A stretch of DNA of 64,000 nucleotides from Naumannella halotolerans (GCF_004364645.1 NZ_SOAW01000001.1:2232001-2296000), one strand, 5' to 3'. Positions 1-9,581 are shown, numbered from the stretch's first letter. Program-made: numbers and translations. The notes: generated from the sequence alone by a model not told the origin.

Positions 1-510
1 CAGCGCCAGCGGGCCGTACGGTGCGGCGGTGTAGCGCCAGACCGGAACCACCTGCTCGGCCCAGAACCCGGGCAGCTGGGAGACCCCGCCCACTCCGTAG
101 GGGTCGACCGCGTTGTGGATCAGCCACCCCTCCGCGGCGTAGGCGTAGGAGTCGTCGCTGAACACCGGCGGACCGAACAGCATCGGCAGTGTCCACAGCG
201 CGACCACCACCCGCATGTCGACCTGCGGCCGGTCGAACCGGGGCCGCAACCGGAACCAGGCGTCGGCCAGCATGATCACGCCGAACAGCGTCAGCCCGGT
301 GGTCAGGGCCCGTACCGGGTTGGTGGTGAGGAACGGGACCAGGTCGTACCACGGCGAGTTCTCCGGCAGGTACGCCGGGGAGATCGCCCCCAGGGCGACC
401 AGCAGGCTCGCCAGCATTCCCCGACGGACGGCCGGGACCGCCCAGGCTTCGCGTACCAGCCCGCTGACCACCAGCCAGCGGGCGTGCATCTGTGCCAACC
501 AGAGATCCAT
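1..510 (-). CDS. MptB-like polyprenol-phosphomannose alpha-1,6-mannosyltransferase, truncated by window edge
   Basis: This is the 5' part of an integral-membrane mannosyltransferase; its C-terminal half lies outside the window. About 170 residues can be read on the minus strand from an ATG at 510. They include the FSDDSYAYAAEG segment and the WRYTAAPYGPL segment typical of MptB-type GT-C enzymes, which extend lipomannan-like glycolipids from polyprenol-phosphate-mannose outside the membrane. It is clearly a tandem paralogue of the next gene upstream: both share NSPWxD, LRPR, ALWTLPML and DDSYA/QDSYA blocks in the same order. Its start overlaps the stop of that gene (TGATG), implying translational coupling. 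Family assignment is by motif; the exact acceptor is unknown. Confidence 0.72.
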   Translation of the reverse strand, partial: MDLWLAQMHARWLVVSGLVREAWAVPAVRRGMLASLLVALGAISPAYLPENSPWYDLVPFLTTNPVRALTTGLTLFGVIMLADAWFRLRPRFDRPQVDMRVVVALWTLPMLFGPPVFSDDSYAYAAEGWLIHNAVDPYGVGGVSQLPGFWAEQVVPVWRYTAAPYGPLAL

Positions 511-2036
511 CAGGCCACCGGATTCCCTACCGGCACCGGTTGCTTCAGCTCGGTGCCCCGGACATGGATCCGATCGTTCACCCAGGCCAGCCAGCAGAAC
601 GGGATGAAGGCGATCAGCCCGATGGCCAGCGCGCCGTTGAAGTAGCACAGCAGCACCACCGAGGCGTACATGCCGAGGGTGATCGCCAGGTAGGTCAACC
701 GCCGCAGCATCGGGGTGGGGTCACTGAACGGGAACAGGGTGAGCCCCCAGGTGAAGTACCACGGGTGCAGCGACGGTCCGCCGAGGGCGATCAGCGCCAT
801 CGCCGCTGCGCCGAAGTTGTTCGGCTTGCGCAGCAACCAGCGGCGGAACAGGGCGAGGATGGCGATGATGGTGACCGCGATCCCGGTGTCGGTGAAGATC
901 CGGCCCATCCGTCGCCCGATGTCGTAGAAGCCGAACTGGTTCATGATCAGACCGAGGAACTCACCGGTGGCCCGCCAGGGTGCCATCGTGACCACGATGC
1001 CCGGTACCGACAGTCCGGCGATCCAGCCCCAACCCAGGCCGCTGGCCATGGAGATCGCCAGGAAGGCCGCCAGGCTCAGGGCGGAGGCGACCGAGACGTG
1101 CAGGATGGCGGCGAACTCGCGGTGCCAGCGGCGGCCGGTGGTGGGTGGGGGGAAGGCGATCAAGGCGACCGGTACGGCCACCACGACGGCCGGCAGTTTG
1201 ATCGCGGTGGCCGCGGCGACACAGGCGCAGGCCAGCAGGAACCGATGCTTGACGGCCAGCCACAGTGCCAGCACCACCAGCCCGAGCATCCAGGCATCGT
1301 TGTGTGCCCCGCCGATCAGGTGGGTGATGGTCAGCGGGTTCACCGCGGCGAACCAGACCGCCGACTGCGGGTCCTTGCCGAAGTGACGGGCGATCGCCGG
1401 GGTGCAGCCGGCGATCAGTGCCACCCCGGCCAGCGACACCAGTCGCATGCCCAGGGTCGCCGACCAGTACGGGTTGTAGTTGAACAATCCGACCACGAGT
1501 TCGCTGATCTGCAGCGAGATCGGCCCGTAGGGGGCGATGGTGTAGCGCCAGACCAGCACCGCCTGCTCGGCGAACTCGCCCGGCATCATCCCCACCCCGA
1601 GGGTGTAGGGGTCGGCATTGTTGTGCAACATCCAGCCCTCGGCGGCCAGAGCGTAGGAGTCCTGACTGAAGATGGGCGGACCGAGCAGCATCGGCAGCGT
1701 CCACAGCGCGATCACGATCCGCAGGTCCGGATGCGCACGACCGATCCGGGGCCGCAACTGGAACCAGGCGTCGATCAGCATCAGCGTGCCGAGCACACTG
1801 AGCACCGAGGCGACGAGCTGCCAGCTGGCGGAGGTCTCCAGCCAGGGCAGCGCGTCCAGCCACGGCGAGTTCTCCGGGGTGAAGGCCCGGCTGAATCCAC
1901 CGATCGCGATCAACGAGGTGGCCAGCAATCCCCGTCGGACACCGCTGTGGGACCACGTCCGGACGGTCTCGGTGCGCAGCCATCGCAGCTGCCCGGCGGT
2001 TCGGGAGAGCAATGCCGAGGCGATGACGTGCGGCAT
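510..2036 (-). CDS. MptB-like polyprenol-phosphomannose-dependent mannosyltransferase
   Basis: A 508-residue multi-spanning membrane protein of the GT-C fold. The FSQDSYALAAEG loop after the second hydrophobic segment resembles the MptB signature, where an acidic residue is thought to be catalytic, and a C-terminal HPWYFTWGLTLF segment is also typical. Known MptB proteins transfer mannose from polyprenol-phosphate-mannose to lipomannan or lipoarabinomannan-like glycolipids. An upstream in-frame start exists at 2069, but the ATG at 2036 is chosen because GGAAGGAG lies 4 nt before it. It is the first gene of a coupled tandem pair, with the paralogue at 1-510 following. Substrate assignment is inferred from family. 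Confidence 0.78.
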   Translation of the reverse strand: MPHVIASALLSRTAGQLRWLRTETVRTWSHSGVRRGLLATSLIAIGGFSRAFTPENSPWLDALPWLETSASWQLVASVLSVLGTLMLIDAWFQLRPRIGRAHPDLRIVIALWTLPMLLGPPIFSQDSYALAAEGWMLHNNADPYTLGVGMMPGEFAEQAVLVWRYTIAPYGPISLQISELVVGLFNYNPYWSATLGMRLVSLAGVALIAGCTPAIARHFGKDPQSAVWFAAVNPLTITHLIGGAHNDAWMLGLVVLALWLAVKHRFLLACACVAAATAIKLPAVVVAVPVALIAFPPPTTGRRWHREFAAILHVSVASALSLAAFLAISMASGLGWGWIAGLSVPGIVVTMAPWRATGEFLGLIMNQFGFYDIGRRMGRIFTDTGIAVTIIAILALFRRWLLRKPNNFGAAAMALIALGGPSLHPWYFTWGLTLFPFSDPTPMLRRLTYLAITLGMYASVVLLCYFNGALAIGLIAFIPFCWLAWVNDRIHVRGTELKQPVPVGNPVA

Positions 2037-2078
2037 GTCACTCCTTCCGGGCTCGACTGGGCAGGGCACAACTGACCG

Positions 2079-2105
2079 CGAGCGGTGCCCGCTCGGGTCA
2101 GGTTA
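2079..2105 (-). promoter_or_regulatory. Candidate promoter and palindrome upstream of the MptB-like pair
   Basis: On the minus strand, TAACCT at 2105-2100 is a plausible -10 element about 64 nt before the ATG at 2036. A perfect palindrome CGAGCGG-tgc-CCGCTCG occupies 2079-2095, right at the expected transcription start, so it could be an operator or a leader hairpin. No convincing -35 is visible. Confidence 0.3.
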
Positions 2106-2270
2106 CGTGAGTCCGCGCCACTGTTCGATCGGTCCGTGGTCGTAGCTGCCGCAGATCCGGCCACCGGGCGGCGTCGGCGGACCGGCTGCACCCCGCCCGA
2201 TAGCCTGCCGGGGGTCTGTCGGTCGACGACGGGCCCCGTACGACAGCAGAAGCAGGACTGAGGAGGGGCG

Positions 2271-3362
2271 GTGGGTGATCGAGCAACCGATCCGGCCGGT
2301 GAGTTCGGTGCCCCCTCGGTGACCCCCGAGCCGGTGGCGGTGCCGGACGGGCAGGCCGATCGACGCGCCTCGCGCCGCGGTCTGGCGGCGGCCATCGGTG
2401 CCTACGTCTTCTGGGGTCTGGTTCCGCTGTTCTGGCCGTTGCTCGATCGCAGCGGTGCGGTGGAGTTGCTGGCCCATCGGATCGTCTGGGCCTTCGTGCT
2501 GGCACTGCTGATCGCCTTGCTGGTGGCCCGCCGGGAGCTCCGGCGTACCCTCGGCAGCCCGCGGGCGCTGCTGTTGCTCGCCCTCGCCTCGGTGGTGATC
2601 AGCGTCAACTGGGGTACCTACATCTGGGCGGTCACCCACGAGCAGGTGGTGCAGGCCTCGCTCGGTTACTACATCAATCCGATCCTCTCCATCCTGGCCG
2701 GGGTGTTGGTGCTGGGCGAGCGGTTGTCGGTGCCGCAGTGGGTGGCGGTTGGTCTGGCGGCTGCGGCGGTGGTCGTGCTCACCGTCGACTACGGACGCCC
2801 GCCCTGGGTGTCGCTGATCCTCGCGGCCAGCTTCGCCACCTACGGCGTCTGCAAGAAGTTCACCGATGCCGATCCGATCGTCACCCTGGTGATCGAATCC
2901 GGGTTCGTCCTGCTGCCCTCGATCGGCTACCTGGTCTGGCTGGGACTGCAGGGCCGCGGCACCTTCGGCGCCCTCGGGACCGGGTACTCCCTGCTGCTGG
3001 TGGTCAGCGGCGTGATCACGGTCGCACCGTTGCTCGGGTTCGCCTATGCGGCGACCCGGCTCGGTCTGTCGACGATGGGCCTGGCCCAGTACCTGGCACC
3101 GACCCTGCAGTTCGTCCTGGGGGTCTGGTGGTTCGGCGAACCGATGGGGACCGCCCGGTGGATCGGCTTCGGTCTGGTCTGGCTGGCCCTGCTGGTGCTC
3201 ACGGTCGGTGCACTGTTGCCCGCACCTCGGGTTAGGCTGAGGGCCGCCGACCACGCATCCGGGCACGACGGTACGACCGCCGGTCCGCCGACCCGGGGCC
3301 CCGGCGATCCGGGACGCAGGCGCAGGACCGATCGACACAGGAGGAGATCTGCCGATGGCTGA
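2271..3362 (+). CDS. rarD: EamA-family permease of the RarD type
   Basis: A 363-residue protein with about ten hydrophobic helices arranged as two EamA halves. The N-terminal GAYVFWGLVPLFW segment, the HRIVWAF segment and the NWGTYIWAV segment are characteristic of RarD, a DMT-superfamily inner-membrane transporter whose substrate is not established. GTG at 2271 is taken as the start because AGGAGG lies about 5 nt upstream; TAGCCT at 2201 could be its -10. The last 45 or so residues are Arg/Gly/Pro-rich, beyond the usual length of the family, and probably disordered. The 3' end overlaps the start of the next gene by 8 nt in another frame, suggesting co-expression. Confidence 0.85.
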   Translation: MGDRATDPAGEFGAPSVTPEPVAVPDGQADRRASRRGLAAAIGAYVFWGLVPLFWPLLDRSGAVELLAHRIVWAFVLALLIALLVARRELRRTLGSPRALLLLALASVVISVNWGTYIWAVTHEQVVQASLGYYINPILSILAGVLVLGERLSVPQWVAVGLAAAAVVVLTVDYGRPPWVSLILAASFATYGVCKKFTDADPIVTLVIESGFVLLPSIGYLVWLGLQGRGTFGALGTGYSLLLVVSGVITVAPLLGFAYAATRLGLSTMGLAQYLAPTLQFVLGVWWFGEPMGTARWIGFGLVWLALLVLTVGALLPAPRVRLRAADHASGHDGTTAGPPTRGPGDPGRRRRTDRHRRRSADG

Positions 3363-4629
3363 CAGGCCACGCCGGGCGGCCGACGAGGAGTTGGCCGCCG
3401 AGACCAACGTCCGCGGCTTCGACGCAGCAGACGTGGCGGCAGCCGGTCCGGCCACGCCGACCGATCCCCCCGCCGATCACCGGGCGGCAGACGATCCCGA
3501 CGCCACCCGGTTGATCACCGAACCGGGTACCGGGCAGGCCGGTGCCGAGGATCCCGCGGAGCAGACGATGCTGCGTACCTCGGCTGTCGCCGGATTCGAT
3601 CCCGAGGACGACGATGCCGACTACTCCGGTGACGACGACTACGACGAGGGTGAGGATCCGAAGGAGCGTCGGCGCCGGATCGCCGGTTGGGTGATCGTCA
3701 CCGTCCTCGCCCTGGTCGCGGCATCCGGCGCCTTCCTGGTCGCCCGCAATGCCTTCGGCGCAGCCGACCAGGCGATCAAACCGGACCGCTTCGTCGAGGA
3801 GTACCTGCAGGCGATCGCCGCCGGCGATGCCGAGGAGGTTCTGGGCTACGGTCCGCGACCGCCGGCGGACTCGCCGCTGCTGACCGACGAACTGCTTGCC
3901 TCGTCGAACAATCGCGCCCCGTTGACCGACATCGAGGTCGTGGCCAGCAACGACACCCAGGTGCAGGTCGAGTACCAGCGGGGCGGCCAGCCGGTCACCG
4001 GCATCTTCGACGTCAGCAAGGCCAACGGGCGCTGGACCATGCAGACCTGGGGGGTGCTGCAGGTCACCGAGAACGATCTGCGGATGCCGTTCCTGCTCGA
4101 CGGGGTGGAACTGCCCGGGCCGGGCGCCTACCCGGTCTTCCCGGGCAACTACCTGATCACCTCCAGCAGCGAGGCGCTGGACATCGACACCCGGTTGCAG
4201 GTGCCGGACAATGCTTCGGACCGACCGCTCGGCGTGGTGCCGATGGAACTCACCGATGCTGGCCGCCGCGACGCGCTGTCGCTGATCAGCAACGAGCTCG
4301 ACCGGTGTTTCGCCGCCTTGAACGAGGGCAACCTGACCCCGGACAACTGTCCGATCAGGGTGAACTCCGAGATCGACGGCGACGGTGAGGTGCTGCCGGA
4401 GACGATCGACGTGGAGATCCAGAACGACCCGCTGCACGGGGTCGAGGTCAACGTGGTCGACGACTCACCGATCGCGGTCGCCGATCTGAGCATCGACTAC
4501 ACCATCAGCGGCCAGGCCCAGCGGGCCGGCGAGACGCTGGACATCCTGCCCCGGACGCAGACCGCCGAGACCACCGCCACCGTGGCCTTCGACCAGGATC
4601 CACCGACGGTCGGCTGGGCGCAGCGCTGA
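3355..4629 (+). CDS. Single-pass membrane protein with acidic cytoplasmic tail and large exported domain
   Basis: I do not recognise a named family. The 424-residue product has an Ala/Asp/Glu-rich, probably disordered N-terminus (1-105) ending in a very acidic DDD-rich stretch. A KERRRR basic patch, one membrane helix (about 110-132) and roughly 290 extracytoplasmic residues follow. The exported part starts with a region resembling small NTF2/DUF4878-like folds (sequence AIAAGDAEEVLGY) and continues into beta-rich sequence. Topology therefore appears N-in/C-out. The ATG at 3355 has GGAGGAG 8 nt upstream. It overlaps the rarD 3' end and is probably in the same operon. A role at the envelope is only inferred. 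Confidence 0.7.
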   Translation: MADRPRRAADEELAAETNVRGFDAADVAAAGPATPTDPPADHRAADDPDATRLITEPGTGQAGAEDPAEQTMLRTSAVAGFDPEDDDADYSGDDDYDEGEDPKERRRRIAGWVIVTVLALVAASGAFLVARNAFGAADQAIKPDRFVEEYLQAIAAGDAEEVLGYGPRPPADSPLLTDELLASSNNRAPLTDIEVVASNDTQVQVEYQRGGQPVTGIFDVSKANGRWTMQTWGVLQVTENDLRMPFLLDGVELPGPGAYPVFPGNYLITSSSEALDIDTRLQVPDNASDRPLGVVPMELTDAGRRDALSLISNELDRCFAALNEGNLTPDNCPIRVNSEIDGDGEVLPETIDVEIQNDPLHGVEVNVVDDSPIAVADLSIDYTISGQAQRAGETLDILPRTQTAETTATVAFDQDPPTVGWAQR

Positions 4630-4644
4630 GCTGGGCTGGGCTGA
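4625..4644 (+). repeat. Pentamer tandem repeat overlapping a stop codon
   Basis: Four consecutive copies of gctgR (gctga, gctgg, gctgg, gctga) begin inside the last codons of the upstream gene, so that its TGA stop lies in the first copy. It is the smallest of the gene-end tandem arrays in this window. Confidence 0.6.
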
Positions 4645-4680
4645 TCGCACGCTCCCACCCTCGTCAGACTCGATCCGCGC

Positions 4681-5064
4681 TCAAGCATCAGGACCGTCAC
4701 CGCATCTCTTCAGCAAGTTCGGCCTCTGCGCAGCCTGTGGAGGGGCCGAACTTGCGGAAGGGATTGCCGTCGCCGGGCTCCACGAGAATAGACCCAGTTC
4801 CTGCACGGGCTCGAGCGCCTCCGGCAGCGCCCAGTAGTACACCCAGGTCCCGCGCCGCTCACAGTCGACCAGGCCCGCTTCGCGCAGCTTGCGCAGATGA
4901 TGGGAGACCGTCGGCTGGGAAACCCCGAGCTCACCCAGATCGCAGACGCAGATGGCCGCCCGGCTGCCGGCGATCCGCAGGTGCAGCCGAAACCGCACCG
5001 GGTCGCCGAGGACCTTGAAGATCTCCGCCGCCCGTAGTTCGAGTGAGTTCACCAGCTGATTCAC
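4681..5064 (-). CDS. arsR: ArsR/SmtB-family metalloid-responsive repressor
   Basis: A winged-helix regulator of about 127 residues. The ArsR core FKVLGDPVRFRLHLRIA is followed by CVCDLGEL (Cys39 and Cys41, numbered from the chosen start), the classical As(III)/Sb(III) sensing pair at the start of the recognition helix region, then SQPTVSHHLRKLREAGLV as the DNA-reading helix. It is divergent from arsM with 77 bp between starts, and a near-palindrome (5072-5089) lies between them. An ATG at 5082 would add six residues but lies inside that palindrome, so the GTG at 5064 is preferred; neither start has a well-spaced ribosome site. It probably represses arsM and itself until arsenite binds. Confidence 0.85.
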   Translation of the reverse strand: MNQLVNSLELRAAEIFKVLGDPVRFRLHLRIAGSRAAICVCDLGELGVSQPTVSHHLRKLREAGLVDCERRGTWVYYWALPEALEPVQELGLFSWSPATAIPSASSAPPQAAQRPNLLKRCGDGPDA

Positions 5065-5071
5065 CGCTCCA

Positions 5072-5089
5072 TATTGGCACATGTCAATA
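5072..5089. promoter_or_regulatory. Candidate ArsR operator between arsR and arsM
   Basis: TATTGGCACATGTCAATA matches its own reverse complement at 14 of 18 positions, with outer arms TATTG/CAATA, like known ArsR/SmtB operators. On the + strand TTGGCA (5074-5079) followed 17 nt later by GACGAT could be the arsM promoter, so a bound repressor would block it. Confidence 0.55.
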
Positions 5090-5141
5090 CAGCATCGACG
5101 ATTGATTCGACAGTCATCGAATCACTCCGACGGGAGCAACC

Positions 5142-6071
5142 GTGCCCGAACCGACCCCGACCGGAACACCCGAGGTCGAAACGACTCCGGCCGGAACACC
5201 CGAGGTCGAAACGACTCCGGCCGAGCACCCCAGGGACATCCGTGAACAGGTACGGCAGCGCTATGCAATCGCAGCCGGCCGACCGATCCGCCAGCCGGCC
5301 GGTTGTTGCGAACCCCGCACTCGCCCCGAGAAGCCGGACGTCATCGACACCGGCACCTCCACTGACACAGAGCCCACCGCCGACGCCGACGCCGATGCCC
5401 ACAGCGCGACCAGCGCAGGCATCGTCACCGACGGATCGGACGCCATGGCCTTCGGCTCTGCCCTCTACGCCGGTCTCGACCTGGCCGGGGCCGAGACCGC
5501 GGTCGAGGCCTCCCTCGGCTGCGGGCTTCCCACCGAGGTGGCCGATCTGCACCCGGGCGAGACGGTCCTCGACCTCGGTTCCGGTGCCGGCGGTGACGTA
5601 TTGATCGCGGCCGCCCGGGTGGGGCCCGGCGGCCGGGTGATCGGGGTGGACATGACCAGTGAGATGCTCGACCTCGCCCGGGCCAATGCCGCCGCGGCAG
5701 GCGTCTGCAACGTCAGCTTCGTCTGCGGTTACCTGGAAGACCTCCCACTGCCCGACGGGTCGGTCGACGTGGTGATCTCCAACTGTGTGATCAACCTCGC
5801 CGCGGACAAGTCGTCGGTGCTCACCGAAGCGGCCAGGGTCACCCGCTCCGGCGGCCGGTTCGCGGTCTCCGATGTGATTGCCGACGACGATCTGGACCAG
5901 GCCACCCGCGCCGACCTCGCCGCCTGGACCGGCTGCATCGCCGGCGCCCTGACCGAGGACGACTACCGCCGGCACCTGAGCGATGCCGGCTGGTCCAGCA
6001 TCGAGATCCGCTACACCCACCCGGTGCACACCCATGCCCGGGCAGCGATCATCCGCGCCGTTCGCCGATGA
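5142..6071 (+). CDS. arsM: Arsenite S-adenosylmethionine methyltransferase ArsM
   Basis: Methylates trivalent arsenic using S-adenosylmethionine, usually with thiols as reductant. The 309-residue sequence has the SAM-binding DLGSGAGGD (144-152) and the cysteines expected in ArsM: CysCys55-56, Cys127 in SLGCGLP, Cys215 in ISNCVINL and Cys265 in [12 protein letters not shown] at 5142 has GGGAG upstream. The N-terminus is unusual: residues 7-26 are an exact duplication of ten residues caused by a 30-bp DNA repeat, and an Asp/Thr-rich linker (66-90) follows the CysCys pair. No arsenite efflux pump or arsenate reductase lies nearby, so detoxification here appears to rest on methylation. Confidence 0.9.
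   Translation: MPEPTPTGTPEVETTPAGTPEVETTPAEHPRDIREQVRQRYAIAAGRPIRQPAGCCEPRTRPEKPDVIDTGTSTDTEPTADADADAHSATSAGIVTDGSDAMAFGSALYAGLDLAGAETAVEASLGCGLPTEVADLHPGETVLDLGSGAGGDVLIAAARVGPGGRVIGVDMTSEMLDLARANAAAAGVCNVSFVCGYLEDLPLPDGSVDVVISNCVINLAADKSSVLTEAARVTRSGGRFAVSDVIADDDLDQATRADLAAWTGCIAGALTEDDYRRHLSDAGWSSIEIRYTHPVHTHARAAIIRAVRR
5161..5220 (+). repeat. Perfect 30-bp tandem duplication in arsM
   Basis: Two exact copies (5161-5190 and 5191-5220) of a 30-bp unit beginning ccggaacacccgaggtcg encode a repeated decapeptide ([10 protein letters not shown]-like) in the ArsM N-terminal extension. The unit is a multiple of three and keeps the frame. Confidence 0.9.
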
Positions 6072-6203
6072 GCCACGGCTCGGCGGGACCGGATCGATCC
6101 GCGCCCCGAGCCACCACCGAGGGGCCGAGCGGTGGATGCTGATCCTGCCGAGGACCACCGCCCCTGAACAAGGCGCGACCCTGGCGCCAACGCTCGCTCG
6201 GCC

Positions 6204-8573
6204 TCAGACCCTGGAGCGTTTCGCCAGCCGCAGCCAGGTCTCGACCACGGTGTCGGGGTTCAGCGACATCGACTCGATGCCCTGGTCCAGCAACCAGTCG
6301 GCCAGATCCGGGTGGTCCGAGGGACCCTGGCCACAGATGCCGACGTACTTGCCCTGCCGCCGGCAGGCCTCGATCGCCATCTGCAACATCTTCTTCACCG
6401 CCGGGTCACGCTCGTCGAATCCCGCGGCCACGAGTCCGGAGTCGCGGTCCAGTCCCAAAGTCAGCTGGGTCATGTCGTTGGAGCCGATCGAGAATCCGTC
6501 GAAGTGCTGCAGGAACTCGTCGGCGATCACCGCATTGCTCGGCACCTCGCACATCATCACCACCTGCAGATCGTTGCGGCCACGTTCCAGACCGTTGCGC
6601 CCCAGCAGTTCGATCACTCCCTCGGCCTCGGCGAGGGTACGGACGAACGGGATCATCACCTTCACGTTCGTCAGTCCCATGTCGTCGCGGACCAGTCGCA
6701 GCGCCTCGCACTCCATCGCGAAGCAGTCCTCGAAGTCCGCTGACAGGTACCGCGAGGCGCCGCGGTAGCCGAGCATCGGGTTCTCCTCGTCCGGCTCGTA
6801 GGCCTCACCGCCGAGCAGCCCGGCGTACTCATTGGACTTGAAGTCCGACATCCGGACGATCACCGGCTCGGGCCAGAACGCGGCAGCCAGCATGGACACA
6901 CCCTCGGCGACCCGCTTGACGAAGAAATCCCGCGGGCTGTCGTAGGCCGAGATCAGCGCCCGGATCTGCTCGGCCAGTTCGGCGGGCTGGTCGTCGAGTT
7001 CCAGCAACGCCCGCGGATGGATCCCGATCTGCCGGTTGATGATGAACTCCAACCGCGCCAACCCGATGCCGGAGTTCGGCAACCGGCTGAACTCGAAGGC
7101 CTGATCGGGGGTGCCCACGTTCATCATGATCTTCACCGGAATCTCCGGCATCTGGTCCAGGGCGGTCTCCTCCACCTCGAACTCGCGCCTGCCGTCGTAG
7201 ACGTAACCGGTGTCGCCCTCGGCACAGGAGACGGTGACCTCCCGGCCGTCGGTGAGTTCTCGGGTGGCGTTCCCGGTGCCGACCACGGCCGGGATCCCCA
7301 GCTCGCGGGCGATGATCGCGGCATGGCAGGTACGGCCGCCGCGGTTGGTGACGATCGCCGAGGCCCGTTTCATGATCGGTTCCCAGTCGGGATCGGTCAT
7401 GTCGGCGACCAGCACCTCACCGGGCTGGAACTCGTGCATCGCCTCGATCGAGGTGAGTGAACGCACCGCACCGGCGCCGACCTTCTGGCCGATCGCCCGG
7501 CCTTCGGCCACCACCGGCCCGCGTTCGAGCACCTTGTAGCGCTGCAAGGTCGACCCGGTGGCCCGCGACTGCACGGTCTCCGGGCGGGCCTGCAGGATGT
7601 AGAGCAGCCCGTCGTCACCGTCCTTGCCCCATTCGATGTCCATCGGCCGCCCGTAATGTTCCTCGATCGCCAGCGCATGCGTAGCCAGCTCGGTGACCTC
7701 GGCATCGGTCAGCGACAACCGCGCCTGGTCCTCGGGTTCGACGTCGACGAAATGCACCGTCTCCCCCACCACCTCGTCACCGGTGTAGATCATCTTCGTC
7801 GCCTTGGCACCGACCGATCGCTTCAGGATCGCCGGCCTGTCCTGGCGCAGTGCGGGCTTGTAGACGTAGAACTCGTCGGGGTTCACCGCCCCCTGGACCA
7901 CCCCTTCACCCAACCCGTAGGCCGAGGTGATGAAGACCGCCTCCCGGAAACCGGATTCGGTGTCCATGGTGAACATCACCCCCGACGAGCCGATGTCGGA
8001 GCGGACCATCCGCTGCACCCCGGCCGACAGTGCCACCAGCGAGTGGTCGTACCCGGCGTGCACCCGGTAGGCGATCGCCCGGTCGTTGTACAACGAGGCG
8101 AAGACCAGCTTGATCGCGTGCAGGATGTTGTCGATCCCGCTGATGTTCAAGAAGGTCTCCTGCTGGCCGGCGAAGGAGGCATCGGGCAGGTCCTCGGCGG
8201 TCGCGCTGGAGCGGACGGCGAAGGTCGCCCCACCCTGTTCGGCGGTGAGCTGGGCGTAGGCCGAACGGATGTCGTCGGCCAGGTCGTCGGGGAACTCCTG
8301 GGCCTCGATGTCGCCACGGATCTTCGCCCCGACCCGGGCCAGTTCCTTCACGTCGTCGACGTCGAGCCCGTCCAGGGCCTCGTCGATCGCGGCCTTCAAC
8401 CCGGTGTCGACCAAGAATCGCCGGTACGCCTCGGCGGTGGTGGCGAACCCGGTCGGTACCCGTACCCCAGCCTTCGACAGGTGCTGGACCATCTCACCGA
8501 GGGAGGCGTTCTTGCCACCGACGGTCTCCACGTCGCCCATGCCCAGGTCGGCGAACCATGCGATGTTGCTCAT
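6204..8573 (-). CDS. ppsA: Phosphoenolpyruvate synthase
   Basis: Converts pyruvate, ATP and water to phosphoenolpyruvate, AMP and phosphate (EC 2.7.9.2), the gluconeogenic step from pyruvate. The 789-residue length matches PpsA. The N-terminal ATP-grasp domain starts with [11 protein letters not shown], the swivelling phosphohistidine domain carries [18 protein letters not shown] with His417, and the PEP/pyruvate TIM barrel ends with [12 protein letters not shown]. The start at 8573 overlaps the upstream regulator gene by 4 nt (ATGA), so the two are translationally coupled. With the lactate genes elsewhere in the window it would provide carbon flow from lactate to sugars. It converges on arsM. 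Confidence 0.94.
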   Translation of the reverse strand: MSNIAWFADLGMGDVETVGGKNASLGEMVQHLSKAGVRVPTGFATTAEAYRRFLVDTGLKAAIDEALDGLDVDDVKELARVGAKIRGDIEAQEFPDDLADDIRSAYAQLTAEQGGATFAVRSSATAEDLPDASFAGQQETFLNISGIDNILHAIKLVFASLYNDRAIAYRVHAGYDHSLVALSAGVQRMVRSDIGSSGVMFTMDTESGFREAVFITSAYGLGEGVVQGAVNPDEFYVYKPALRQDRPAILKRSVGAKATKMIYTGDEVVGETVHFVDVEPEDQARLSLTDAEVTELATHALAIEEHYGRPMDIEWGKDGDDGLLYILQARPETVQSRATGSTLQRYKVLERGPVVAEGRAIGQKVGAGAVRSLTSIEAMHEFQPGEVLVADMTDPDWEPIMKRASAIVTNRGGRTCHAAIIARELGIPAVVGTGNATRELTDGREVTVSCAEGDTGYVYDGRREFEVEETALDQMPEIPVKIMMNVGTPDQAFEFSRLPNSGIGLARLEFIINRQIGIHPRALLELDDQPAELAEQIRALISAYDSPRDFFVKRVAEGVSMLAAAFWPEPVIVRMSDFKSNEYAGLLGGEAYEPDEENPMLGYRGASRYLSADFEDCFAMECEALRLVRDDMGLTNVKVMIPFVRTLAEAEGVIELLGRNGLERGRNDLQVVMMCEVPSNAVIADEFLQHFDGFSIGSNDMTQLTLGLDRDSGLVAAGFDERDPAVKKMLQMAIEACRRQGKYVGICGQGPSDHPDLADWLLDQGIESMSLNPDTVVETWLRLAKRSRV

Positions 8574-9448
8574 TGTCTGTCCTCTCCGCGGGGTCGGTTC
8601 CGACTCGCTCGTCGACGCCCCGATTTGCGGGTCTGAATGATCACTGCAGCCATCTCCTCGACCGACATGGACGAGGAGTTGATGTAGGGAATCTTGTTCG
8701 CCCGGAAGATCGCCTCGGCCCGGCGCAGCTCATAGGTGCACTGGGCCAGGGAGGCGTACGGCGAGCCCGGGCGGCGCTCATTGCGTACCTGACTGAGCCG
8801 AGATGCCGTCGACAACAGCCCGAAGCACTTGGCGACGTGGTCGCGGATCGGTCGCGGCAGCTCGTCGTCGTCGAAGTCCTCCTCGACCAGCGGGTAGTTG
8901 GCGACCTTCAGGCCGTACTGCAACGCCAGGTACATGGTGGTCGGGGTCTTGCCGCACCGCGAGGGCGCGGTCAGGATCAGGTCGGCGGCCTCCAGTTGGC
9001 GCAGGCTCTGCCCGTCGTCGTGTTCGATCGCGAACTCGACGGCCTGCATCCGGGCGTCGTACTCCCGGGGGTCCTTCACCCCGTGGGCGCTGTTGGCGTT
9101 CCGGGCGGCGTTGACGTGCAGCACCCGTTCGACGGTGCTCAGGTGGGAACCGAAGAGGTCGATGAACGCGCACTGGGTGGTGGCCAGAATCTCCCGGATC
9201 TCCTCCACCGCGACGGTGGAGAAGACCAGCGGGGTGACCTCCTCGGTCCGCGCGGCATCCATCGCCGCCACCGCTTCCCTGGCCTGGTGGACGGTCTTGA
9301 TGAACGGCATCTTGTCCCGCACGAAGGTCAGCCCGGGAAACTGCTGCAGCATCATGTTGCCCAGCGTCTCGGCCGAGATGCCGGTGCCGCCGGCCACGAA
9401 GAAGACCGGCGTTGCCGGAGTCTGAACATCGGTGTTCACAGGGTGCAC
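8570..9448 (-). CDS. ppsR: PEP synthase regulatory protein, DUF299 kinase/pyrophosphorylase
   Basis: Members of this family inactivate PEP synthase or pyruvate phosphate dikinase by ADP-dependent threonine phosphorylation and reactivate it by phosphate-dependent dephosphorylation. The 292-residue protein has the typical N-terminal [16 protein letters not shown] and a P-loop-like SRCGKTPT (163-170, Lys167); the more usual spelling is SRTSKTPT, so the Cys-Gly pair is a variant. Its 3' end overlaps ppsA by 4 nt, which supports PpsA as its target. GTG at 9448 is the longest start and has no clear ribosome site; GTG at 9439 is an alternative. Confidence 0.88.
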   Translation of the reverse strand: MHPVNTDVQTPATPVFFVAGGTGISAETLGNMMLQQFPGLTFVRDKMPFIKTVHQAREAVAAMDAARTEEVTPLVFSTVAVEEIREILATTQCAFIDLFGSHLSTVERVLHVNAARNANSAHGVKDPREYDARMQAVEFAIEHDDGQSLRQLEAADLILTAPSRCGKTPTTMYLALQYGLKVANYPLVEEDFDDDELPRPIRDHVAKCFGLLSTASRLSQVRNERRPGSPYASLAQCTYELRRAEAIFRANKIPYINSSSMSVEEMAAVIIQTRKSGRRRASRNRPRGEDRQ

Positions 9449-9569
9449 TTTGTCATATCGCGCGGGCCCGTACCTCGCTGACTGCCGGGTGTAACCACGA
9501 ACACGTGGTGGCGACGGTGGATCGGGGTCCGAACAGGCTCCTCGGCGAGGATCCGACGGGGATTTCGGT

Positions 9570-9575
9570 TAGCCT
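9570..9575 (+). promoter_or_regulatory. Leaderless -10 element of the M13 peptidase gene
   Basis: TAGCCT lies exactly 6 nt before the GTG start at 9582, with no Shine-Dalgarno sequence, as expected when transcription begins at the start codon. Confidence 0.5.
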
Positions 9576-9581
9576 CGGCAG

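Noticed and set aside
3233-3362. Separate small gene or promoter in the 3' tail of rarD (TAGGCT at 3233)
   Set aside because: The frame is continuous with rarD and the hexamer lies over 100 nt from the next start, so a separate unit is not supported.
6072-6203. Terminator between converging arsM and ppsA
   Set aside because: A GGCTCGG/CCGAGCC pair (around 6077 and 6103) exists but encloses a long loop and is not flanked by T-runs; too weak to list as a feature.
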